DNA from: Candidatus Krumholzibacteriota bacterium
GTDB taxonomy: Bacteria; Krumholzibacteriota; Krumholzibacteriia; LZORAL124-64-63
Assembly (NCBI GenBank): GCA_022711765.1
Contig: JAKLEB010000001.1
Span: 660,694-724,693 of the forward strand
Reading direction: 5' to 3'
Length of the DNA stretch: 64,000 nt
The translations under genes were made by a program, and so were the position numbers. Position 1 is the first letter of the stretch. Every line of letters starts with the position of its first letter. Shown here piece after piece: positions 25,416 to 34,359 of this stretch. The notes below the pieces were generated by a model that had not been told where the DNA came from, made no database searches, and saw nothing but the letters and a program-made list of their open reading frames with translations.

Positions 25416-28045
25416 ACGGGCGCCCGGGCGCCTCGACGGACCCGCTCGAGCGTCTCCGCGGGCACCCAGCCGACCCAGTCCCCCCCCAGGCCGATCCGCG
25501 CCCAGCCCTCGCGCTCCCCGCGCACGACGAGCCCGAGGCCGTCGTGGATGCGGAACACGACGGGGAACGTGGTCGCCGGGCCGCTGCGGACCTCGACCTC
25601 GGGCGCGATCACGATGGCGGTGTCCCGCCAGTGCTCCTCGTAGACGCGCGTCGCGGTGACCACGGCCGCCACGAGCCAGCACGCCCCGCCAAGGAGGAGC
25701 ACGCGGCGCAGCCCGACCGAGAGCCACCCGCGGCGCCACGACCAGGCCACGAGCGCCGCGGCCGCCCAGGTGAGCACGACGAGGGCGGTCGCCCACTCGT
25801 CGAGGGTGAGCGAGTGCACGGCGGCATCGAGCTGGGCGACCACGGGCGGCAGATCGTGGCCGGCCAGCTCCAGGTCGCGCGTGTGGGACCGGATCCAGGC
25901 AAGGTTGGTCCGCGTGTCGAGGTCGCGCGGATCCAGCCGCTGGGCTCGCAGGTAGCTCGCGATCGCCCGGCCGAGCTCGCCGCTGCGGGCGTAGGCGTTG
26001 CCGAGATTGTAATGCAGCGTCGCGTCGTCCGCGCCGAGGTCCAGGGCGTTGCGATAGCGTTCGACCGCGGTCGTCAGGTCGCCGTCGGTGTACGCCCGGT
26101 TGCCCTCCGCGAGCAGGCGGGCCGGATCGATGCCGGGGTCCGGTCCGGCGGCCGGCGCTCGCTCCTGGGCGCCGGCGACCGCGGTCGCGGCGAGCGACAC
26201 CGCGAGCCAGAGTCCGGTCACGGTCCGCCAGCCGCGACCACCGCGCGGCGCGGCCGGCTCGAGACCGGCAAGCAGCCGCTCGGCCTCGTCCGCGCGAGCC
26301 GGCACGTCGAGCGCAGCCCGACCGCCGAATCGCGATTGGTCGCATTCCGCCAGGATCTCCGCCAGACGCCGGCCGCTCTCGGGCTGGCCGAGGCCGGCAC
26401 ACCACTCGCGCACGGCGCCGGCCGAGAGCCCCGCCGGGGCGGCTCCCGAGTGCGCCGCGACGTAGTCGACGATACCTCTCGCCAGGTCGGCCGCATCGCC
26501 GCTGCGGCGGGCCTGTGCGAGCGCCCGCCGCGCCTGGGGCCAGGCCCGACGCCGGCGCTGCCCGGTCGGGTCGCGCAGGTCGGCGGCCTGCCGTCGCAAC
26601 CGGAGCCGGTACCCGACGAGGAGGATCCCCGGCGCGAGGAGGCCCAGCCACCAGAGCGGCCGCTCGATCAACGAGGGCGACAGCCGGCGGACGGGACCGG
26701 ACGCGGGATGGATGAACGCCAGATCCCTCCCGAGCCGGGCGATCTCGGCCCGCAGGAATCCCGAGGGGCCGTCACCGGCCGCCGGCAGGTCGCTCGCCGT
26801 CACGACGAGCGGCGGCACCGGCGCTACGTTCGTCCGGTAGGCGCCCTTGCCGGTGTCGAAGTACACGAGCTCCAGCGGCGGGAGCGGCACGGTGCCCTCG
26901 CGGGTCGGCACGACCGCGGTCTCCTGCCGGAACGTGGCCTGGTACCTCGGACCGGTCACGTCCTCGCGCAGGCTCTCCGACGCCTCGTGCAGGCGGAGTC
27001 CCTCCGTTTCGGGCAGTCGCAATCCCTCGAAGCTCTTGAGGAATCCGTCGGCGACGACCTTCATCGCGAGCGCCACCGGCTCGCCCCGAGGCACGGTCTC
27101 ACGGTCGACCGTGGCGGTGAAGTCGAGCTGCGAGGCCACGACCCCGCTGAAGTTCGCGGGGCGCGGGAGCGGCAGCTCCCGGACGTCCAGCTCGATCGGC
27201 GGGGTCACGAGCTGCCGCGGACTCCGCGAGCGGCGGCCGAAGAGGCGCTCGAACGGGTCGACGGCCAGGGACAGGGTCGCCGGTTCGATGACAAGCCGGC
27301 CGGCCCTGGTCGCGAAGAGCGCGTAGCGGATCTCGGTCACCTCGTAGGCCAGCCCCCGGACGTTCGCGCGATAGTTGCGCTCCGGGGGCAGGTCCACCCG
27401 CCAGAATCCCTCGGTGCGCGGCGGCGTGTACGTGGGCTGGTCCCAGGTGCTGCGCTGCCGGTAGTACCGGAAGACGAGGACCAGCTGCTCGCCTACCCAC
27501 ACCTGGCGCTTGTCGACGGTGAGGGTGATGAAGGCGGGATCCCCGGCGTCGCCCGCCGCGCCGCCCGCGGCGCGAGGCTCCGGCGTGACGGCGCCCGCGC
27601 CGCCGGGTTGCGGCGTGCGGTTCCCGGTCTGCGCCGGCGGCAACCCGCTCGCGTCGACGGAGATCGCGATCGGCGTCGTCGAACAGTGCTGGTCCGCGGA
27701 TCGGAACGTCACCGCGGGAATCCGGAAACTCGTGGTCCGGCGGACCTGCAGGTAGTAGGTGACGTCGTAGGCGAGGTGGGACCCGGTCGCGTCCATGCTG
27801 AAGCTCTGGCTGGTCCCGCCCGGCACGACATCGACGCCGTCGATCCGCGGAGCTTCATGCGTCGGCTGCTGCCGCAGATCGCCCTCGGCGTGCAGGGTCA
27901 GGACGATCCGCCCCCCCGGGGCGACCTGATCTCGGTCGACATCCGCGCGGCAGGTGAGATCGGCCCGGACCGGACCGGCCAGAAGGACCACGAGTCCGGT
28001 CAGGATGACCGGCCAACCGCGCGCGATCTTGGCTCTGTGCACCAT
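25403..28045 (-). CDS. BatD-like protein fused to TPR and SH3 domains (BatD-BatE fusion)
   Basis: This 880-residue membrane protein is the last gene of the MoxR/Bat operon. After a signal sequence (VILTGLVVLLAGPVRA), residues about 30-480 form the BatD-type beta-rich extracytoplasmic region, anchored by a membrane segment (WWLGLLAPGILLVGYRL). A second half has a membrane segment (WLAVSLAATAVAGA), TPR repeats (LLAEGNRAYTDGDLTTAVERY, then LHYNLGNAYARSGELGRAI), more membrane segments and a C-terminal SH3-like domain (VRSGPATTFPVVFRIHDG). In Bacteroidetes BatD and BatE are separate proteins, so this is a fusion. The ATG at 28045 overlaps the previous stop (TGATG). The Bat system is linked to envelope stress and oxygen tolerance, but its mechanism is not settled. 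Confidence 0.85.
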   Translation of the reverse strand: MVHRAKIARGWPVILTGLVVLLAGPVRADLTCRADVDRDQVAPGGRIVLTLHAEGDLRQQPTHEAPRIDGVDVVPGGTSQSFSMDATGSHLAYDVTYYLQVRRTTSFRIPAVTFRSADQHCSTTPIAISVDASGLPPAQTGNRTPQPGGAGAVTPEPRAAGGAAGDAGDPAFITLTVDKRQVWVGEQLVLVFRYYRQRSTWDQPTYTPPRTEGFWRVDLPPERNYRANVRGLAYEVTEIRYALFATRAGRLVIEPATLSLAVDPFERLFGRRSRSPRQLVTPPIELDVRELPLPRPANFSGVVASQLDFTATVDRETVPRGEPVALAMKVVADGFLKSFEGLRLPETEGLRLHEASESLREDVTGPRYQATFRQETAVVPTREGTVPLPPLELVYFDTGKGAYRTNVAPVPPLVVTASDLPAAGDGPSGFLRAEIARLGRDLAFIHPASGPVRRLSPSLIERPLWWLGLLAPGILLVGYRLRLRRQAADLRDPTGQRRRRAWPQARRALAQARRSGDAADLARGIVDYVAAHSGAAPAGLSAGAVREWCAGLGQPESGRRLAEILAECDQSRFGGRAALDVPARADEAERLLAGLEPAAPRGGRGWRTVTGLWLAVSLAATAVAGAQERAPAAGPDPGIDPARLLAEGNRAYTDGDLTTAVERYRNALDLGADDATLHYNLGNAYARSGELGRAIASYLRAQRLDPRDLDTRTNLAWIRSHTRDLELAGHDLPPVVAQLDAAVHSLTLDEWATALVVLTWAAAALVAWSWRRGWLSVGLRRVLLLGGACWLVAAVVTATRVYEEHWRDTAIVIAPEVEVRSGPATTFPVVFRIHDGLGLVVRGEREGWARIGLGGDWVGWVPAETLERVRRGARAPVQGR

Positions 28046-29871
28046 CACCACCGCTTCCCGCTCTGGGTCGGCTCACCGCGCAAACGCCGCTGGACGGACC
28101 GCTTGAGCTCCTGCTCGTCCCGGTCGAGCGCCTTCAGCAGCTGCAGCGCCTGCTCGCGATCGAGCTCCTCGCGGGTGGGCTGCTCCGGCTGGCTCGGCTG
28201 CGGCTCCTCGGGTTGCGTCTGGCCCTGCTGCTGCTCGTCCTGCGGCTGCTCCGGCTGATCCTGCTGGTCCTGCTGCTGCTGCTCCGGTTGGTCCTGCTGC
28301 TCCTGCTGGTCCTGCTGCTGCTGCTGATCCTGCTGATCCTGCTGATTCTGTTGGTCCTGCTGGCCCTGCTCCTGTTGTTGTTGCTGCTGTTGTTGCTGTT
28401 GTTGCTGCTGTTGTTGCTGCTGTTGTTGCAGCTGGAGCATCGCCGCCTCGAGATTCTCCAGCGCGTCCTGGCGTCCGGGCTCCAGGCGCAGGCTCTCCCT
28501 CAGCTTCTCGACGGCCGTGCCGGGATCGCCCTGCGCGAGCGCGGTCGTGCCGGCGTTGTAGAGGCTCTCGGCCGCCAGGTCGCGCGGATCGCTCAGCTGC
28601 CGCGCCCGCGCGAATTCCTGCGCCGCCTCGTCGAAGCGCTCGAGCTTGAACAGCGTCTCGCCGACCGCGAGCGCAAGCCGCGGGTCGTCCGGCGCCTGGG
28701 CGCGAGCCGTCTCGAACTCCTGCAACGCCGTCGCGTAGTCCGCGGCGGCGTAAGCGGCGCAGCCGCGCGCGAACGCAGCGCCCCAGCCGGGACGCAGGAT
28801 CTCCGCGCGCGCGCTGCCGGCGTCGCCCACCAGAAGCGCCGCGATCCAGATCATCGCCAGCGCGCGCCGTCGCGGCCGGATCGCGATCGCGACCACCAGG
28901 CTCGCGAAGGCCAGTCCGAGCGGCCACCGGTACCGCTCTTGCCAGCGGGTCACCTGCCTCTGCTCGAATTCCCGGCTGCCGAGGCGGTCGAGCACGGTGC
29001 GCAGGCGTTCGCCGGCGAGTCCGTCGAGCCCGACCCGGAACGTGGACCCGCCGCCGATTGACGCCAGCTTCTCGAGCGAGGTCACATCGATCCGAGACAG
29101 GACCAGCTGGCCCGACTCGTCCTTGAGGAAACCGCCCCCGCGCCCGCGCTCGTCGGCGACCGGGATGAGCCCGCCCGTCTCCTCGCCGATGCCGACCGGA
29201 ATGACCGTGATGCCGTCCTCGTGACACGCTTCCGCCTCCTCCTCCCAGCCTCCCTCGAGGTCCTCCCCGTCGGTGACGAGCAGGATCGCCTGGAAATCCG
29301 CGCGCCCGCCCGGTCCGCGGCCCGTCTCGAGGAGCTCCCGGCTCACGGCCAGGGCCGTCGCCAGCGCCGTGCCCTGGGCCGAGATCATATCCGGCGCCGC
29401 CATCTGCAGGAAGATCTCGGCGGTGCCGAAATCCGCGGTGAGCGGACACTGCACGAACGCCGCGCCGGCGAAGAGCACGAGTCCGACCCGGCTGTCCTCG
29501 AGCCGGCGCAGGAAGGTCACGAGCTCGGCCTTCGCGCGCTCGAGGCGGCTCGGCGTCACGTCCTCCGCCAGCATCGAGTTGGAGACATCGAGCGCGATCA
29601 CGACGTCGCGTCCGTGCTGGGTGACCGAGACCTCGCTCGCGCCCCACTGCGGCCGCGCGAGCGCCAGCACGAGCCAGAAGATCCCGGCGAGGAAGAAGAA
29701 GCGGCGCCAGCCGCGGACCCGCACGTCGAGGTCCTCGCGATGCTCCGGGGCGCGCTCGCCGAGCAAACGGCGGGCGCGCGCGTCCGCGCGGCGGTCGGCG
29801 CCCTTGACCGCCAGCCAGAGCAGGGGCGGCACGGCCAGGGCGACGAGCCAGGTTCCCGAAGCGAAATGCAT
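28045..29871 (-). CDS. BatB-BatC fusion: VWA membrane protein with TPR and polyglutamine tail
   Basis: This 608-residue protein begins with two membrane segments, then a von Willebrand A domain with an intact metal site (DVSNSM, plus downstream Thr and Asp residues in LVTDGED). A third membrane segment (MIWIAALLVGDAGSA) is followed by TPR units (FARGCAAYAAADYATAL, LAVGETLFKLERFDEAA, LYNAGTTALAQGDPGTAV) of BatC type. The next 100 residues are almost pure Gln with Asp, Glu and Pro. BatB and BatC are normally separate genes. The last residues (QSGKRW) overlap the start of the next gene. The VWA part probably assembles with BatA in the membrane. The Gln tract is encoded by slippage-prone CAG/CAA repeats. 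Confidence 0.88.
   Translation of the reverse strand: MHFASGTWLVALAVPPLLWLAVKGADRRADARARRLLGERAPEHREDLDVRVRGWRRFFFLAGIFWLVLALARPQWGASEVSVTQHGRDVVIALDVSNSMLAEDVTPSRLERAKAELVTFLRRLEDSRVGLVLFAGAAFVQCPLTADFGTAEIFLQMAAPDMISAQGTALATALAVSRELLETGRGPGGRADFQAILLVTDGEDLEGGWEEEAEACHEDGITVIPVGIGEETGGLIPVADERGRGGGFLKDESGQLVLSRIDVTSLEKLASIGGGSTFRVGLDGLAGERLRTVLDRLGSREFEQRQVTRWQERYRWPLGLAFASLVVAIAIRPRRRALAMIWIAALLVGDAGSARAEILRPGWGAAFARGCAAYAAADYATALQEFETARAQAPDDPRLALAVGETLFKLERFDEAAQEFARARQLSDPRDLAAESLYNAGTTALAQGDPGTAVEKLRESLRLEPGRQDALENLEAAMLQLQQQQQQQQQQQQQQQQQQQEQGQQDQQNQQDQQDQQQQQDQQEQQDQPEQQQQDQQDQPEQPQDEQQQGQTQPEEPQPSQPEQPTREELDREQALQLLKALDRDEQELKRSVQRRLRGEPTQSGKRW
28210..28435 (-). repeat. Polyglutamine-coding triplet repeat tract
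   Basis: On the plus strand this is a run of CTG and TTG triplets interrupted by GTC and ATC, which reads as Gln-rich sequence with Asp, Glu and Pro on the minus strand. CAG and CAA codons alternate, which should limit but not prevent slippage. The longest pure stretch is near 28377-28428. Confidence 0.9.
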
Positions 29872-29893
29872 CCGGTCTCCTTCCGCGGCCAGA

Positions 29894-30880
29894 TCAGGGC
29901 AGCCGCCTCAACCAGACCTCGCTCACGACGCCGGCGAGCACGAGCAGGATCAGGGCCGGTGCACCGAACCAGCCGGCGAGCTCCTGGTGCCAGGTCGCGA
30001 CCCGGGTCTCGTAACGGGTCTTCTCGAGCTGGTCGATGGTGGCGAAGATCCGGGTCAACGCCTCCGGATCCGTGGCCCGGTCCATCACGCCTCCCGTCCG
30101 GTCGGCGATGCGCCGCAGCAGGTCCTCGTCCACCCGCGTCTCGATCTGCTGGATCCGCCGTCCGAGCGGCGTGTCGACGGGGAACGGCGCGACGCCGTCG
30201 CGGCCGATGGCGACCGTGTAGACCCGCACGCCGAGCGTGTGCGCCAGGTCGGCGGCCGTCTCGGGCTCCAGGGTCGGGACGTTGTTCATGCCGTCGGTCA
30301 GCAGGATCACCGTGCGGCTCGCCGCCTCGCTGTGACGCAGGCGGCCGACGGCTGTCGCCAGTCCCAGCCCGATGGCCGTCCCGTCGTCGATCAGTCCGAC
30401 GCGAATCTCATCGAGGAACCCGGTCAGCACCTGGTGGTCGAGCGTGAGCGGGCACTGGGTGAACGCCCGCGACGCGAAGACGACCAGTCCGATCCGGTCA
30501 TGGGGCCGGCCGGCGATGAATCCGCGGATGACGTCCTTGGCGGCCTCCAGCCGGTCCTTCGGCGCGAAGTCGAGCGCCTGCATGCTCCCGCTGATGTCCA
30601 GCGCGACCATGATATCGATGCCCTCGCCTTCGATGGTCTCGCTGCTGTAGCTGCGCCGCGGCTGAGCGAGCGCAACCACGATCAGGAGCAGCGCGCCCAC
30701 GACGAGCCACGGCGCGCATCGTAGCGAACGCAGGCGCCAGCTACCGGGCAGGGGCCCGAACAGGGCCGTGTGAGGATGACGGAGTACCGGGCGCGGACCT
30801 GGCCGGCGCCGGCGCCACCAGCCGAGAGCCAGGACGGGGATCCCGAGCAGGAGGAACCACGGGTGCGCGAACGTCAACAT
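29894..30880 (-). CDS. BatA-like VWA-domain membrane protein
   Basis: This 328-residue protein has N-terminal membrane segments (FLLLGIPVLALGWW; APWLVVGALLLIVVALAQP), a VWA domain with intact metal site DISGSM, and a C-terminal membrane segment (LILLVLAGVVSEVWL). This is the standard BatA layout, placing the VWA domain between membrane anchors. It starts within the last 7 bases of the upstream gene and is followed 22 bases later by the BatB-BatC fusion. It is expected to form a membrane complex with the other VWA protein under control of the MoxR ATPase, as inferred for Bat systems. Confidence 0.9.
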   Translation of the reverse strand: MLTFAHPWFLLLGIPVLALGWWRRRRPGPRPVLRHPHTALFGPLPGSWRLRSLRCAPWLVVGALLLIVVALAQPRRSYSSETIEGEGIDIMVALDISGSMQALDFAPKDRLEAAKDVIRGFIAGRPHDRIGLVVFASRAFTQCPLTLDHQVLTGFLDEIRVGLIDDGTAIGLGLATAVGRLRHSEAASRTVILLTDGMNNVPTLEPETAADLAHTLGVRVYTVAIGRDGVAPFPVDTPLGRRIQQIETRVDEDLLRRIADRTGGVMDRATDPEALTRIFATIDQLEKTRYETRVATWHQELAGWFGAPALILLVLAGVVSEVWLRRLP

Positions 30881-31920
30881 GGCGAATCCTGTCGTTCGCT
30901 CGCGCGGCGCGGCAGGCGCGCGCGCAGTTCCCGCCAGGCGGCCTCGGCCTCCGCCAGGGTCGTGCCCGCCACCGGCGACCACGCCGGCATCACGCGCGCG
31001 TCCTCGATCAGGTCGAGCGCGTCGCCGAGACACTCGCGGCACTGCAGGGCGCTGACCGCGACCGGAGCGTAGCGGACCCGGTCGCATTCGGCCAGCAACG
31101 TGACGAAACTGCGCAGCGCCGCGGGCGGCCAGCCGCGGCGGGCGGCGGCTGCCGAGATCTCGGCCGCCGTCATCTCTTCTGCCGGCAGGTGATATCGACC
31201 GTGGACATACCGGCGCACGATGCTCGCCAGGCGATCGAGGTAGGCCCGCCCGTCGGCCGCGCCGCCCGTGCCGTCGCGCTCGAGGTTCCGCAGATCGATC
31301 GCGGCCGCGAGCCACGCCGGCGGCGCCAGCGGCTGATCGGGCGCGAATCGCGCGCCGCCGCGCCGCCGCCAGCGACGCCACAGCACGAAACCCGCGAGCG
31401 CCGCGAGGAGACCGCCGACCAGCGCCATCTGCCAGCGGGGCACTCCACCGACTGCTCGCGGATCGCGGACGTCCGCCCGCACCTGCGGGTCGGTGAGCCG
31501 GCCCGCGACCGTCGCGAGCGGGCCGCTCGGTCCGCCGTCCCAGACCGGTCGCCAGGCTCCGAGCCGGTAGATCCGGAACGGCGCGATCTGCCGGGCGCCC
31601 GCCGCCGCCGGCAGAGAAGCGACGTCCGGTAGCGGTGCGTCGATCGCCGGTTCGAGCCAGTCCACGTCCACCCGCAGCGAATCCAGCGGCGGCGGCAGAA
31701 CCCCGGGCGCGTGATCCAGCACGATCGCGACCACGTCGCCGAGGGCCGCCGCGGCCGGCGTGACGACGAGCGTGCGCGGGCCCGGCGAACCGTCCGCCCA
31801 GCTCAGCCGGGCGACCGCCGTGTCGGGGGCCGCCGGCACCGTCGCCGGCGGCGCCTGCGCGGCGCCGAGCGACGCCGCGCCGAGAACCACCAAGAGGCTA
31901 CCGACCAGCCGCGTCCTCAT
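30874..31920 (-). CDS. Membrane-anchored protein of the MoxR/Bat operon, unknown function
   Basis: This 348-residue protein has a signal peptide (MRTRLVGSLLVVLGAASLG), an extracytoplasmic beta-rich domain of about 140 residues, a membrane segment (MALVGGLLAALAGFVLW) and a cytoplasmic helical domain of about 160 residues. Such a protein often occupies this slot between the DUF58 and BatA genes (DUF4381-like), but I cannot assign a family firmly. Its start overlaps the DUF58 stop (ATGA) and its stop overlaps the BatA start, so the three are translationally coupled. The cytoplasmic part contains a Cys pair (QCRECLG). Function is inferred only from the operon. Confidence 0.8.
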   Translation of the reverse strand: MRTRLVGSLLVVLGAASLGAAQAPPATVPAAPDTAVARLSWADGSPGPRTLVVTPAAAALGDVVAIVLDHAPGVLPPPLDSLRVDVDWLEPAIDAPLPDVASLPAAAGARQIAPFRIYRLGAWRPVWDGGPSGPLATVAGRLTDPQVRADVRDPRAVGGVPRWQMALVGGLLAALAGFVLWRRWRRRGGARFAPDQPLAPPAWLAAAIDLRNLERDGTGGAADGRAYLDRLASIVRRYVHGRYHLPAEEMTAAEISAAAARRGWPPAALRSFVTLLAECDRVRYAPVAVSALQCRECLGDALDLIEDARVMPAWSPVAGTTLAEAEAAWRELRARLPRRASERQDSPC

Positions 31921-32846
31921 CGGCGCCCTCCGCCGCGCCGACGCCGGCCCGCGCGGGCGAGGAAGAACCGCTGCAACGGCGCGACATAGTCGCCGGTCGC
32001 GTCGACGTCCACCAGATCCACGCCCGCCTGCCGCAGCTGCCGCTCCAGGCGGCTGTCGTGCCGCTCGACCCGTTCCTGCAGCTGCCGGCGAGCGCCCCGC
32101 GAGCTGGTATCGACGAGCACCTCGCGTCCCGTTTCGGCGTCGCGCCAGGCGACGAAGCCGACATCGGGCAGGTCCCGCTCGCGCGGATCCCGCAACCGCA
32201 CCGCGACGCAATCATGGCGCCGGGCGACAGTCCGCAGACTGCTCGAGAAATCTCCCGCCCAGAAATCGCTGACCAGGAAGACGGTGGCCTTCCGCTTGAG
32301 CACTCGGCCGACGAGCTGGAGCGGCGCTTCCAGGTCGGTGCCGCGACCGACCGGGCTGTAGGTCAAGAGCTCGCGGATCAGACGCAGCACGTGGCTGCGT
32401 CCCTTCGCGGGCGGGATGTATTTCTCGACGTGGTCGCTGAAGAGCAGCAGGCCGACCTTGTCCTTGTTGCTGATCGCCGCGAACGCCAGGATGCCGCAGA
32501 GCTCGGCGGCAGTCTCGGCCTTGCTGCGCTCGCCCGATCCGAATCGCCCGCTGCCCGAGACATCGGCGGCGAGCATGACGGTGAGCTCGCGCTCCTCCTC
32601 GAACTGCTTGACGAACGTGTTGTCGGTGCGCGCGGTCACGTTCCAGTCGATCGCGCGGACGTCGTCGCCCGGCACGTACTCGCGCACTTCGCGGAACTCC
32701 ACGCCGCGGCCGCGGAAGACGGAGTGGTACTCGCCGCTGAAGACCTCGTCGACGAGCCGGCGGGTCCGGATCTCGATCCGGCGGACCGCCGCCAGGATCT
32801 CCGGCGGGATGACCGGGTTCGCGGGCTGAGGCTGGTACGTCGCCAT
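31917..32846 (-). CDS. DUF58-domain protein
   Basis: This protein of about 309 residues is a DUF58 protein, the usual partner of MoxR ATPases. Signature stretches are FRGRGVEFREVREYVPGDD, IDWNVTARTDN, LAADVSGSGRFGSG and SDFWAGDF. The central part resembles a VWA fold with a DVSGS metal-site-like motif. It is probably cytoplasmic. I start at ATG 32846, 14 bases after the moxR stop; an in-frame start at 32870 would overlap moxR by 11 bases. Its stop overlaps the next start. It may act as adaptor between the AAA+ ATPase and the membrane VWA proteins. Confidence 0.9.
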   Translation of the reverse strand: MATYQPQPANPVIPPEILAAVRRIEIRTRRLVDEVFSGEYHSVFRGRGVEFREVREYVPGDDVRAIDWNVTARTDNTFVKQFEEERELTVMLAADVSGSGRFGSGERSKAETAAELCGILAFAAISNKDKVGLLLFSDHVEKYIPPAKGRSHVLRLIRELLTYSPVGRGTDLEAPLQLVGRVLKRKATVFLVSDFWAGDFSSSLRTVARRHDCVAVRLRDPRERDLPDVGFVAWRDAETGREVLVDTSSRGARRQLQERVERHDSRLERQLRQAGVDLVDVDATGDYVAPLQRFFLARAGRRRRGGGRR

Positions 32847-32859
32847 GCGATCCGTCCGG

Positions 32860-33843
32860 CTACGGAACATCGATGTTCTCGAACAGCGTGGTGACGAGGT
32901 CGTCGCTGTCCAGTTCGCGGGCTTCGGCCTCGTACGACAGGATCAGACGGTGCCGCAACGCGCCGTGGCCCACGGCCTTGACGTCCTCGGGGACCACGAA
33001 CGCCCGTCCTCGCAGGAGCGCGCGGGCGCGGGCCAGCCGCACGAGCGCCAGCGTCGCGCGCGGCGAAGCGCCGTACGCGATCAGCGGTTCGAGATCGAGG
33101 CCGAAATCGCGGGGACGCCTGGTCGCGAAGACGAGGTCGAGGATGTAGGTCTTGATCTTCTCGTCCACGAACACGGCCTCGGCGGTCCGCCGGAACTCCC
33201 CGATGTCCGCCGGCGTGACGACCGGACGAGCCGCCGGCGGAAGGCCGGCCCCCATCCGGTCGAGGATCTGGCGTTCCTCCGCCTTGTCCGGATAATCGAC
33301 CCGCAGCTTGAGCAGGAAGCGGTCGACCTGGGCCTCCGGCAGGGGATAGGTCCCCTCCTGTTCGATGGGATTCTGAGTCGCCAGGACCAGGAACGGGTCC
33401 GGCAGCGGGAATGTCTCCTCGCCGATCGTGACCTGGCGTTCCTGCATGGCCTCGAGCAGCGCGCTCTGGACCTTCGCGGGCGCCCGGTTGATCTCGTCCG
33501 CCAGGATGATGCTGTTGAAGACGGGGCCCTTCTTGACCGTGAAGTCGCCGGTCTCGCGCCGGTAGATGGTGGTGCCGACGATGTCGGCCGGCAGCAGATC
33601 CGGCGTGAACTGGATGCGCTGGAATCCCGCGGCGACCGTCTGCGCGAGCGTCCGCACCGCCAGCGTCTTGGCGAGCCCCGGCACACCCTCCAGGAGGATA
33701 TGGCCGTCCGCGACGAGGCCCAGGAGCAATCCTTCGAGCATGTCTTGCTGGCCGACGATGACGCGGCCGGCCTCGTCCAGCACGGCCTGCAGGCGGGCGG
33801 CGACCGCCGCGGCCTGACCTTGGTCCAGGGTATTCTCCTGCAT
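32860..33843 (-). CDS. MoxR-family AAA+ ATPase
   Basis: This 327-residue ATPase of the MoxR family heads the operon. Walker A is LLEGVPGLAKT, Walker B is ILADEINR, and sensor 1 is LATQNPIEQEGTYPLPEAQ. The C-terminal lid includes YGASPRATLAL. MoxR proteins act as chaperone-like remodellers of VWA-containing complexes. The ATG at 33843 follows GAGAGGA at good spacing; the open frame to 34074 runs into the divergent promoter region and is not used. A well-formed promoter at 33975-34003 serves the operon. Confidence 0.95.
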   Translation of the reverse strand: MQENTLDQGQAAAVAARLQAVLDEAGRVIVGQQDMLEGLLLGLVADGHILLEGVPGLAKTLAVRTLAQTVAAGFQRIQFTPDLLPADIVGTTIYRRETGDFTVKKGPVFNSIILADEINRAPAKVQSALLEAMQERQVTIGEETFPLPDPFLVLATQNPIEQEGTYPLPEAQVDRFLLKLRVDYPDKAEERQILDRMGAGLPPAARPVVTPADIGEFRRTAEAVFVDEKIKTYILDLVFATRRPRDFGLDLEPLIAYGASPRATLALVRLARARALLRGRAFVVPEDVKAVGHGALRHRLILSYEAEARELDSDDLVTTLFENIDVP

Positions 33844-33974
33844 GCGTTCCTCTCCGCTTCGCCGAACCCCTGCGGCGGTTTCGGGTGGACCGGTGATTCG
33901 GCGCGGTTCTACGCCGGCCCCACGAGCGCGGTTCCCAACCGCCTCTGCGGACGCCCGACAGCTCCCGGGGCGCC

Positions 33975-34003
33975 AATGTACCGCGCGGCTTTCCCCTTGC
34001 CAA
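33975..34003 (-). promoter_or_regulatory. Promoter of the moxR-bat operon
   Basis: TTGGCA (34003-33998), a 17-bp spacer and TACATT (33980-33975) lie about 130 bases upstream of the moxR ATG. The -10 is identical to that of the tRNA-fMet promoter in this window. The -35 overlaps that of the divergent DUF507 promoter. Confidence 0.6.
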
Positions 34004-34025
34004 GTTCCCGCCGTGACCGTTGAAT
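33997..34025 (+). promoter_or_regulatory. Promoter candidate for the DUF507 operon
   Basis: TTGCCA (33997-34002), 17 bp and TTGAAT (34020-34025) precede the TTG start at 34062 by 37 bases. Its -35 shares five bases with that of the opposite moxR promoter, so simultaneous use is unlikely. Confidence 0.45.
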
Positions 34026-34061
34026 TGTCGCCAGGGACCCGGCGTCGCGAGGAGATCCGGT

Positions 34062-34343
34062 TTGAGACTCTCACCGAGGAAGATCGAGTACCTTGCCGAC
34101 CGCATCCTCGCGCTGATGCAGGAGAACTCCCACGTTCATCTCACGAGCAACGTCGACACGATCTGGAAGACCGTGGCCGACACCATCTTCGCCAACCTGA
34201 GGGAAGAAGAGGCCATCGACCAGGAAGTGGATTCGCTGCTGACCCGGCACAAGTACGAGATCCAGGGCCTGGAGATGGACGTGGCCGAGTTGCGCCGCAA
34301 GTTCAAGCGCGAGGTTGCTCGCAAGCGCGGATTCACGCTCTGA
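34062..34343 (+). CDS. DUF507 family protein (first copy)
   Basis: This 93-residue helical protein starts RLSPRKIEYLADRILALM and matches the uncharacterised DUF507 family: charged, alpha-helical, no signal peptide, probably cytoplasmic. It ends in a basic region (KFKREVARKRG). The TTG at 34062 has GAGGAGA six bases upstream and gives the family's typical N-terminus. A second DUF507 gene follows after 16 bases and then a glycosyltransferase, forming a short operon divergent from moxR. Function is unknown in all members I know of. Confidence 0.82.
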   Translation: MRLSPRKIEYLADRILALMQENSHVHLTSNVDTIWKTVADTIFANLREEEAIDQEVDSLLTRHKYEIQGLEMDVAELRRKFKREVARKRGFTL

Positions 34344-34359
34344 CCGCGAAAGGCGGACC

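Noticed and set aside
25130..28258. Plus-strand ORF of 1,042 codons opposite the BatD-like gene
   Set aside because: Antisense shadow; it overlaps queD in a different frame and lacks motifs or ribosome site.
28213..29061. Plus-strand polyleucine ORF that looks like a membrane protein
   Set aside because: The leucine run is simply the complement of the polyglutamine codons (CTG/TTG against CAG/CAA), and the opposite frame encodes a clear VWA-TPR protein.
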